From Planctomycetaceae bacterium (GTDB taxonomy: Bacteria > Planctomycetota > Planctomycetia > Pirellulales > Pirellulaceae): a DNA stretch of 8,688 nucleotides. A program made the translations under genes and the position numbers. The notes under the pieces were generated by a model. The model saw only the letters and a program-made list of their open reading frames with translations, ran no database searches and was not told where the DNA came from. The stretch's first letter is position 1. Each line of letters opens with the position of its first letter. Positions 1-5,819 of the stretch are shown here, in pieces. The stretch covers positions 1 to 8,688 of the forward strand of contig JAHEAM010000144.1 in NCBI GenBank assembly GCA_024642765.1, written 5' to 3'.

Positions 1-1471
1 TTTCAGGAATGGCCTCGGTTGTTGCTTGCGCTGGATCAACGGGCGGTGAGGGTTCGGCAACGTACAGCCCCAAGTCATCTTGGTTGATTGTCGATACGCC
101 AAACACACTTTTGAGCGAGCGGTAGGTTTTGTCGTAAGTCCAGGGATTCGTTCTTCCATTGATTTCAATGTTGCCGAAGTACTGATCGGTGTTGAGAATG
201 CCGACCTTGATTTGCCATTTGTCTTGAGATGTCGCGGCAACCGCCCGTGTGAGTTCGTATTCAATCGCTGATTTCGAATTCAATTGGGGAATGGTGACAT
301 CGTCCAGCGAGCCGGAAACATAAAGGCCCATATAGACGTCCTGATCGATTGACTTTCCCCCAATTTCTGAGCGATCGTTTTGTGGCAGGATACCCAGGCG
401 TTCGGCACTGGCTGCAGCTTCAGAAAACGGTTTGACGCTTTCAATTTGTACTTCGACATTTTGTTTGCCGAAGTAGTCAATTTGCCGTAACGTTCCCAAT
501 AGTCGTTGCTTGGTTTCAACAAAGTTACGGGGTACATCCTCGGATATGAAAGCTTGGATCGTAACCTTACGATCCGCCTCGCTGACTTGCCGCAACGTTT
601 CGAGAGTCATTGGATCGAGAGAAAATGAATGTTCGGCCGTCGCATCAATCCGCGTCAAAGCGTTTGTCGAATTGGCATTGACGATATAGTTGACTGACAC
701 CAGGGCCACTGCCAACGAGACAAAACGAACTCCATAGCGAGTCCACATCCTGGGGCCTTGATTGGACCGCCAATGCCGCCGGCTGATCATCACCAAATTC
801 AAATACAGGAAAACGACCATCAACGATACGAAATAAACGATACCAGAGATCGTTATGAGTCCCACGCTAAAATCGCGTAGATACCATTCGATTCCTAAGG
901 GCTCCAATAGCATGTTGCCACGGAAATAGCGGCCAATCAGAACCGGCACAAAACAAAACACGACACCCAAAACGAAAGCGACTGAGGGGCTATCGGTCAG
1001 CGACGATGCAAACATACCGATCGCCAGAAGCGCTAGGCCTACCAGCCAATATCCCAAGTAGGTCGAAAAAATAATGCCCCAATCCGGTTGGCCCAAATTG
1101 CTCAAGGCAATCAACTGTGTCATTGAAAACAACAATGCAATCGAATAAACGGCGGCAACCGAAAGGTATTTCCCGAGCAAGATCTCGACATCCGAAGCTG
1201 GCAAAGTAAACAACAACGAATCCGTACCTTGGCGACGTTCGTCGGCCCAAGCAGTCATGGTGATAGCCGGAGTCAAGAACAGTAGCAATGTTGGCAACCA
1301 TTCCGTAAGTTGATCCAGCGTGGCGACATTGTTGGAAAAGAACTGGGGGCTAAAGGTCGCTAGCGCACACAGCGTGACGAACACGACGATAAACAAATAG
1401 CCCAAGATGCTCGAGAAATATTGACTGACATTACGCCAAAAGATGGCGGAAATAACGTGCAGGCGAAACAT
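1..1471 (-). CDS. ABC-2 type permease fused to GldG-like domain (3' end cut by window edge)
   Basis: Membrane subunit of an ABC-2 type transporter carrying a GldG-like extracytoplasmic region in the same chain. The frame is open from the ATG at 1471 to the left edge (490 codons visible, no stop), so the C-terminus is missing. Residues 1-230 are an ABC-2 permease: hydrophobic segments at about 22-40, 58-76, 100-120, 138-158, 165-183 and 205-228, with the typical ADERRQGT stretch (76-83) after the second segment. A further segment at about 248-266 is followed by a soluble region. That region begins RIDATAEHSFSLDP (274-287), which resembles the start of GldG/DUF-type domains, and contains EYELTRAV (404-411). 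A GGAG sits 11 bases before the ATG. It lies 77 bases downstream of the ATPase gene, so the two are almost certainly co-transcribed and form one complex. In Bacteroidetes GldF and GldG are separate gliding/secretion proteins; fused versions are common in planctomycetes (family knowledge). The substrate is unknown. Confidence 0.88.
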   Translation of the reverse strand, partial: MFRLHVISAIFWRNVSQYFSSILGYLFIVVFVTLCALATFSPQFFSNNVATLDQLTEWLPTLLLFLTPAITMTAWADERRQGTDSLLFTLPASDVEILLGKYLSVAAVYSIALLFSMTQLIALSNLGQPDWGIIFSTYLGYWLVGLALLAIGMFASSLTDSPSVAFVLGVVFCFVPVLIGRYFRGNMLLEPLGIEWYLRDFSVGLITISGIVYFVSLMVVFLYLNLVMISRRHWRSNQGPRMWTRYGVRFVSLAVALVSVNYIVNANSTNALTRIDATAEHSFSLDPMTLETLRQVSEADRKVTIQAFISEDVPRNFVETKQRLLGTLRQIDYFGKQNVEVQIESVKPFSEAAASAERLGILPQNDRSEIGGKSIDQDVYMGLYVSGSLDDVTIPQLNSKSAIEYELTRAVAATSQDKWQIKVGILNTDQYFGNIEINGRTNPWTYDKTYRSLKSVFGVSTINQDDLGLYVAEPSPPVDPAQATTEAIPE

Positions 1472-1548
1472 TATTGATTCGTCTCCATTCAAACAAAAGT
1501 TGTGTGATTGATCGAGATAAAGACAACCGGCTTGACCGGCCCCTCACG
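1472..1548 (-). other. Short operon spacer between ATPase and permease genes
   Basis: Seventy-seven bases separate the ATPase stop from the permease ATG. The only functional signal I see is a GGAG at 1483-1486, eleven bases upstream of the permease start, a slightly long but usable ribosome-binding spacing. There is no terminator-like hairpin with a T-run, which supports co-transcription. Confidence 0.5.
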
Positions 1549-2295
1549 CTAAACGTTAGCGGGAATTGAGAAGCCCGTCAGCTTGTGAAATGCAGGCTCC
1601 AAACCCGGTGCCTGCTGAAGTTTCGAAAGCGGACCGTCGAACACTAGGCGGCCTTGGTTGATTAAAACCACGCGGTCGCAGAGTATTTCGACTTCCTGCA
1701 AAATGTGTGTTGAAAGTAAAACTGTTTTGGACTTGCCAAGCTCGCGAATTAACTGCCGGATCCCCACCAATTGATTGGGATCGAGACCGCTCGTTGGTTC
1801 GTCGAGGATTAAGACATCCGGGTCGTGAATAAGTGCTTGAGCCATTCCAACGCGTTGCCGGAATCCGCGTGAGAGCTTGCCGATTGTTTTGTTCCAAACC
1901 TCGCCCAAATCACATTTTTGGATCACGAATTCAAGGCGTTCTATCGTTCGAGAGCTGCTGAGGCCACGAGCTCTCGCCACATACTTCAACGATGTCCTCG
2001 GCGTCATCTCATTGTATAGCGGTCCGTTTTCCGGGAGGTAACCGATTTGTTCACTGGCCTGAATGCGTTTCGTATCGATATCGTAGCCGGCGATCATTAC
2101 CGAGCCCGAAGTGGGCGCAAGGTAACCGGTGAGGATTTTCATAGTTGTGGATTTGCCAGCACCGTTTGGGCCCAGGAACCCACAGACCTGACGTTTGGGA
2201 ACGTCAAAAGTAATATCACTGACCGCTGCAAATGAACCGTAATGCATGTTCAGATTGCGGGCCTCGATCATCACAGGAGTATCGACATCCGTCAT
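1549..2295 (-). CDS. ABC-2 type transporter ATP-binding protein, GldA-like
   Basis: Cytoplasmic ATPase that powers the permease encoded just downstream. The 248-residue product has a full nucleotide-binding domain: Walker A GPNGAGKST (42-50), Q-loop region IGYLPENGPLY (84-94), signature LSRGFRQRVG (141-150), Walker B VLILDE with catalytic Glu166, D-loop SGLD (169-172) and the H-loop His197. LSRGF in place of LSGGQ and the LPEN stretch are usual for the GldA/CcmA/NatA type of ABC-2 ATPases. The ATG at 2295 is chosen because AAAGGTG lies five bases upstream and the alignable domain (MIEARNLNMHYG) begins right after it. An in-frame ATG at 2397 would add 34 residues with no resemblance to the family. 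The C-terminal tail is short, so there is no extra regulatory domain. Function as a transporter ATPase is secure; the cargo is not known. Confidence 0.93.
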   Translation of the reverse strand: MTDVDTPVMIEARNLNMHYGSFAAVSDITFDVPKRQVCGFLGPNGAGKSTTMKILTGYLAPTSGSVMIAGYDIDTKRIQASEQIGYLPENGPLYNEMTPRTSLKYVARARGLSSSRTIERLEFVIQKCDLGEVWNKTIGKLSRGFRQRVGMAQALIHDPDVLILDEPTSGLDPNQLVGIRQLIRELGKSKTVLLSTHILQEVEILCDRVVLINQGRLVFDGPLSKLQQAPGLEPAFHKLTGFSIPANV

Positions 2296-2663
2296 TTTCA
2301 CACCTTTAAATTTGCAATTCAATTCAATAAAAGCAAAACGTTGCCGCCAATGCTTGCTCGATGGGCGGGGAATTTCGCATTGAATCCCGACAGTCATTTA
2401 TTTTCTTAATTTTATCACGGTGGACGAGGTCAAAAGTCCATACTGTTCGTCATTAGCCAAGGACTCGTATCCTCGTTTGCGACAGTCACTCTCTTTTAAG
2501 TTTGGCCACCGCTTTTTCGCACCACGGCAATTATGGCGTTTTACGCAATCAATTGGACCGACCCAAATCGCGTTACGCATGATCGCTACATGACTCTACC
2601 ATTTTAAGAAAATTCCAATTCAGGAAAACGGGTGTTGTGCACCTACGTTTTTTTGAACCGCAA
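2296..2663. other. Intergenic region upstream of the ABC operon
   Basis: This 368-base stretch lies between the peptide transporter stop and the ABC ATPase start and should hold the promoter of the ABC operon. I see no convincing gene. A 60-codon minus-strand frame (2398-2580) shows no domain, no ribosome-binding site and a random-looking composition. On the minus strand TTGGCG and TTGAAT are separated by 17 bases shortly before the ATPase start, a poor match to a sigma-70 type promoter, and I do not call it. Near the transporter end there is no hairpin followed by Ts in the direction of transcription, so termination after the transporter is not visible. Confidence 0.45.
2301..2307 (-). promoter_or_regulatory. 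Ribosome-binding site deciding the ATPase start
   Basis: On the minus strand AAAGGTG stands five bases before the ATG at 2295. It is a good Shine-Dalgarno match at the right distance, and no comparable site precedes the in-frame ATG at 2397. Confidence 0.6.
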
Positions 2664-4169
2664 CTATTTCACACCATGCATGAGTTTATTGACTAGTGGC
2701 GCGATCAAAAACAAAATCACACCAGCAGCAGCAAGAGCCCAAAATCCGAACGTGTAGCCACTCAGTGCCGATGCGGTTGTCATGCCCGTTTCACCGCTGA
2801 CACTGCTGGCGAAAATGCCCGAAAGGTTATTGCCAATGCCCGTTGAAAGAAACCACCCGCCCATGCCTAGGCCAACGACTCGCGACGGTGCTAGTTTCGT
2901 CACCATCGATAGGCCAATTGGCGACAAACACAATTCTCCGACAGACTGGATGACATAAACTGCCACCAGGCTCCAAAACGGAATCTTATTGTCTGCCCCG
3001 ACCATTCGCCCTAGTACGACCATGAGCAACAAAAATGCCATGGCGTTGAATAATAGTCCTAGACCAAATTTTCTTGGGATCGAAGGGTTTGTGTTGATTT
3101 TTGCTAAACGGATCCAGACCCAAGCGACCACGGGTGCCAAAAGAATAATCGCCACCGAGTTGACGCTTTGGAACCACGCAGTTGGGAATATGAAACCTCC
3201 TAGATCGCGATTAACAATATCTTCCGCAAGAAACGTGAAGGAACTGCCTGCCTGCTCAAAAAACATCCAAAATAGAATGTTAAAAACAAAGATCAACAAC
3301 ATTGCAATCGAACGGTCTCGGGCAACTTCGCCCTCCCGAATTCCTTCGACTACTAGCAGGGTGCTCAACACAAGAAACATTATTGTCAGCACAAATTGCA
3401 AATTTTTTCCGCCGACTGAGAGTAGAAAATATACAACTGGGATCATAGCGATGGAACCCAACACCACCAGCAACACACGTCCCATGCTTTCTGCTCCGGC
3501 AGCATGGCTACCAATCCCGCGTAGCTGGCCGCGCCCAAGGTAAAACCAAACCATACTGACAAGCATTCCGATGCCCGAGGCAATGAAGACGTACTTGTAA
3601 GCAGGCGCATCCGCCGTGTCAAAAACTTCCTGCGCAAGCCACCCGGTGAGAAGCGGGGCGACAAATGCACCGGCGTTGATTCCCATGTAAAAAATAGTGA
3701 ATCCGCTGTCACGGCGCTCATCACCCATTGCATAAAGCTTGCCGACAATTGTGGAAATAATGGGTTTGAAAAGGCCGTTTCCGACAACGATCGTAGCCAG
3801 TCCGAACTTGAAGACTGTCTCATTAGGAATGGAAATCATGAGTAACCCTGCTGCCATAAAAACAGCACCCGTCAAAATTGAGCGCTGGTAGCCAAGGAAT
3901 TTGTCGGCAACATATCCACCAAAGATTGCCGCTGCGTAGACTAACGCAAGGTATGACCCGTAAGTCAGGTTGGCGTCGGCCTGCCCGGTAGCCGAACCCC
4001 CGTGAAATTGCGCTACGATATAAAGGACCAGAGCCCAACGTATGCCATAAAACGCAAATCTCTCCCAAAACTCCGACATGAACAACATCCAAAGCGGAGC
4101 AGGATGTCCGAGAAGTTGCCCGAATTCTGGAATTTCTGGTGGTGAGTGGTCCGTTGTCGCTGTGCTCAT
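2664..4169 (-). CDS. POT/PTR-family proton-coupled di/tripeptide transporter
   Basis: Inner-membrane symporter of the major facilitator superfamily that imports small peptides with protons. The 501-residue length is usual for bacterial members. Family hallmarks are present: EFWERFAFYG (33-42), which carries the ExxER proton-coupling motif (Glu33, Glu36, Arg37); VVGNGLFKPIIST with Lys135; the PTR signature FYMGINAGAF (160-169); FWMFFEQAGSS with Glu305; and SVGELCLSPIGLS (409-421) with Glu412, which in studied homologues contacts the peptide or takes part in proton coupling. Many hydrophobic segments fit 12-14 helices. The ATG at 4169 places the ExxER motif at the expected distance, and GAGAG lies eight bases upstream. 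It stands alone between two long gaps, so it is probably its own transcription unit. Some POT members carry nitrate or other solutes, but intact ExxER and Lys/Glu residues favour peptides. The exact substrate range is inferred. Confidence 0.95.
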   Translation of the reverse strand: MSTATTDHSPPEIPEFGQLLGHPAPLWMLFMSEFWERFAFYGIRWALVLYIVAQFHGGSATGQADANLTYGSYLALVYAAAIFGGYVADKFLGYQRSILTGAVFMAAGLLMISIPNETVFKFGLATIVVGNGLFKPIISTIVGKLYAMGDERRDSGFTIFYMGINAGAFVAPLLTGWLAQEVFDTADAPAYKYVFIASGIGMLVSMVWFYLGRGQLRGIGSHAAGAESMGRVLLVVLGSIAMIPVVYFLLSVGGKNLQFVLTIMFLVLSTLLVVEGIREGEVARDRSIAMLLIFVFNILFWMFFEQAGSSFTFLAEDIVNRDLGGFIFPTAWFQSVNSVAIILLAPVVAWVWIRLAKINTNPSIPRKFGLGLLFNAMAFLLLMVVLGRMVGADNKIPFWSLVAVYVIQSVGELCLSPIGLSMVTKLAPSRVVGLGMGGWFLSTGIGNNLSGIFASSVSGETGMTTASALSGYTFGFWALAAAGVILFLIAPLVNKLMHGVK

Positions 4170-4218
4170 ACAAATTGCTCTCAGTTTTGTTGTTTAGACT
4201 TCGATCATCATTTTTAAG

Positions 4219-4231
4219 CGCCGATTCGGCG
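4219..4231. repeat. Small palindrome upstream of the peptide transporter
   Basis: CGCCG-ATT-CGGCG, a perfect five-base inverted repeat around a three-base centre, lies about 50 bases before the transporter ATG. The position would suit an operator, but the repeat is short and could be chance. Confidence 0.25.
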
Positions 4232-4397
4232 GCAACACGAATCAATAACTCCCCAACGCCCGCGACTAGGTCGGTCGGTAGGTGCACTTGTTTTACCACA
4301 ACTCTTGAGGTCAATAAAAGCAGTGAATAGGGTTTTGTCGCTAAACAATTCGATTTGACGTGGCTTGCGACTACACCCCTGTACCATTCAATGGCAA

Positions 4398-4424
4398 TTG
4401 CCCTTCCCGGTTTGGGCAAGGCAA
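4398..4424. repeat. Imperfect hairpin downstream of the VCBS gene
   Basis: On the minus strand TTGCCTTGCCC and GGGAAGGGCAA can pair over ten base pairs with one bulged G on each side and a five-base loop. It lies about 90 bases past the VCBS stop. With no T-run behind it, it is not a standard intrinsic terminator; it might be a transcript-end structure or chance. Confidence 0.25.
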
Positions 4425-4513
4425 ACCAAATTTTAACTTTCAAAAATGGAATGATATTTATTCGGATCAATCAATGTCATGAACGAAAATTGTGACGATT
4501 GAGGCCTGCCGAG

Positions 4514-5722
4514 CTAATTTTGATTCCAGTAGATCTTCAAGTTGTGCGTGGACCGACCCGAGGCGACGATGTCGAGGTCTCCGTCTCCGTCTAGGTCTGC
4601 AACTTGTAAGTCTTCGCAAGCCATTTCGTTATCATCCACCCAACGGCCAATCCAATCGGCGTCTTTGGGATTTGATTGTTGCGGTTCACCGCTTGGTTCC
4701 GCTTTCCAATAAATCATAATCCCGAATTTCCCGGCACCATTCGTATTTCGCCATCCCACGACGATTTGGTCCGAGCCTCGATCCAGAAAGTCACCTGTTG
4801 CAAGCGCATGGCCCTGAGCCAGATTGGGGTCGATCAAGGTGCGGGTTGGGCGGAGCATTATTTCGGCAGCTGGATATTCGTAAACAACCAACTTGTCGCC
4901 ATGGAACGGCTCGACAGTAGCCAAAAAACGCCCCTTTTCTTTCAGCCGTCCCATCCGAATTTCGCCACCGCCTTCAATAACCGGCAGCATGTTTTTTTGC
5001 CATTTGTCGTCATGGCGTCCGACCAACATCGCACCTTCCTTTCCTAGGTAGGCAATTTCTTCGCTTGTTGAATCAGAATCAAGACTATTCCATTGCCCCA
5101 CATCAAAATTATGTGAAATGTGGAATTGATCATCTAACAAAGTTATTTGCCACGGTTGGGAGGCTGGGTCGGAGGGAGGTTGGTAGGCCAACAGCCGCGT
5201 TCCCCTCCCATTCCCATTGATGTTTCCGCGTCCATGTAGCGGTGCAACGACAAGCACGAATTGGTCTTCCCCAATGCAAACCCATCGCATTCGGTGGACG
5301 ACTGGTTCGTGCGTCAATGCAATCGGCGTCCAAGGCATCGTCCGATCGTTTTGCGGCTGCAAATAATGAACGGAGCCAGAATTTTCCGTATCACCAGGAT
5401 TCCACTGGGCTCCGACCGCGACCTCCACCTTACCATCACCGTCAATATCGCGCGCGGCAATGCAAACATTGTCATGCTCTGTCAAGTTTTCGACCATTAC
5501 ATGCCGCTCCCATTCTGGGTTTTGATACCAAGCGAACTGCTTTTGGTCGGCAATTAAAATGTCGGGCTTTCCGTCACCGTCAACATCACCTACTGCAACT
5601 CCGTAGCCGATCGAAATACTCGAATCAATTGTTTGGGCTTTGAACAACTCTTGCGAATATAAATCGCGATCAAGTGCAAAGGCGACAACAACGAAGGTTA
5701 TAAAAAAATAGCGGATGAACAT
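4514..5722 (-). CDS. Exported VCBS/FG-GAP repeat protein, beta-propeller-like
   Basis: Predicted secreted protein of 402 residues, probably a beta-propeller built from FG-GAP/VCBS repeats. Residues 1-24 form a signal peptide (MFIRYF, then a hydrophobic ITFVVVAFAL core). Calcium-loop motifs of the DxDxDGxxD type occur at DVDGDGKPD (46-54), DIDGDGKVE (92-100) and DLDGDGDLD (376-384). Blades between them have degenerate loops, for example NINGNGRGT and GDFLDRGSDQ. Conserved-looking stretches YGVAVGDVDGDGKPDILIAD and CIAARDIDGDG resemble planctomycete proteins with this repeat type. The ATG at 5722 is preferred because AAAGGG lies seven bases upstream and the signal peptide follows at once. The frame is open further up to a TTG at 5842 inside the preceding gene, which would bury the signal peptide. 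Such proteins bind ligands or surfaces, but no enzymatic residues are recognisable, so the function is unknown. It follows the fusion gene by 97 bases. Confidence 0.88.
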   Translation of the reverse strand: MFIRYFFITFVVVAFALDRDLYSQELFKAQTIDSSISIGYGVAVGDVDGDGKPDILIADQKQFAWYQNPEWERHVMVENLTEHDNVCIAARDIDGDGKVEVAVGAQWNPGDTENSGSVHYLQPQNDRTMPWTPIALTHEPVVHRMRWVCIGEDQFVLVVAPLHGRGNINGNGRGTRLLAYQPPSDPASQPWQITLLDDQFHISHNFDVGQWNSLDSDSTSEEIAYLGKEGAMLVGRHDDKWQKNMLPVIEGGGEIRMGRLKEKGRFLATVEPFHGDKLVVYEYPAAEIMLRPTRTLIDPNLAQGHALATGDFLDRGSDQIVVGWRNTNGAGKFGIMIYWKAEPSGEPQQSNPKDADWIGRWVDDNEMACEDLQVADLDGDGDLDIVASGRSTHNLKIYWNQN

Positions 5723-5819
5723 CTCGGGTCCCTTTGGTTTGACTGCGCGAATAGCCTTGAAAGCCATTTTGATTGTAACCAATTGACGCGCGGAGGCATT
5801 TCTTGGCGAACCAATACCG
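5723..5819. other. Gap between fusion gene and VCBS gene
   Basis: Ninety-seven bases. On the minus strand a TACAAT (5772-5777) resembles a -10 box, but no -35 match stands at the right distance. No terminator hairpin is seen, so read-through from the fusion gene into the VCBS gene is possible. Confidence 0.3.
5729..5735 (-). promoter_or_regulatory. Ribosome-binding site deciding the VCBS protein start
   Basis: AAAGGGA on the minus strand lies just before the ATG at 5722 (seven bases from the last G of AAAGGG). The upstream in-frame ATG at 5767 has no purine-rich site before it, so the start at 5722, directly in front of the signal peptide, is favoured. Confidence 0.5.

Larger units (their letters stand above)
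4170..4513. other. Intergenic region upstream of the peptide transporter
   Basis: This 344-base stretch separates the VCBS protein gene from the transporter gene and probably contains the transporter promoter. A minus-strand frame enters it from inside the transporter gene (to 4470), but it reads the transporter in the wrong frame and has no family features. Two small inverted repeats are visible: a perfect five-base stem at 4219-4231 and an imperfect ten-pair hairpin at 4398-4424. Neither is followed by a T-run on the minus strand. I found no clear paired -35/-10 boxes. Confidence 0.45.

Noticed and set aside
1855..1875. Non-canonical LSRGF signature in the ATPase
   Set aside because: This variation from LSGGQ is common in GldA/NatA-type ATPases and does not indicate loss of function.
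2296..2397. 34-residue N-terminal extension of the ABC ATPase
   Set aside because: The extra residues do not resemble the family and the ATG at 2295 has a well-placed AAAGGTG.
2398..2580. 60-codon minus-strand reading frame directly before an ATG at 2397
   Set aside because: No ribosome-binding site, no recognisable domain, composition like non-coding sequence; it only abuts an unlikely upstream ATPase start.
2631..2653. Possible plus-strand terminator: short GGTG/CACC stem followed by a run of Ts
   Set aside because: The stem is only four to five pairs and no plus-strand gene exists to terminate.
2989..3543. 184-codon plus-strand frame inside the transporter gene
   Set aside because: Antisense shadow of the transporter coding sequence, without any protein family features.
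2637..4287. Ten-base inverted match GTAGGTGCAC flanking the transporter gene (2637-2646 and 4278-4287)
   Set aside because: Similarity ends sharply at ten bases, and a match this short between two gaps of about 350 bases is plausible by chance; no transposase or target duplication.
3823..4470. 215-codon minus-strand frame overlapping the transporter start
   Set aside because: Half of it reads the transporter gene in another frame; the remainder shows no domain or start signal.
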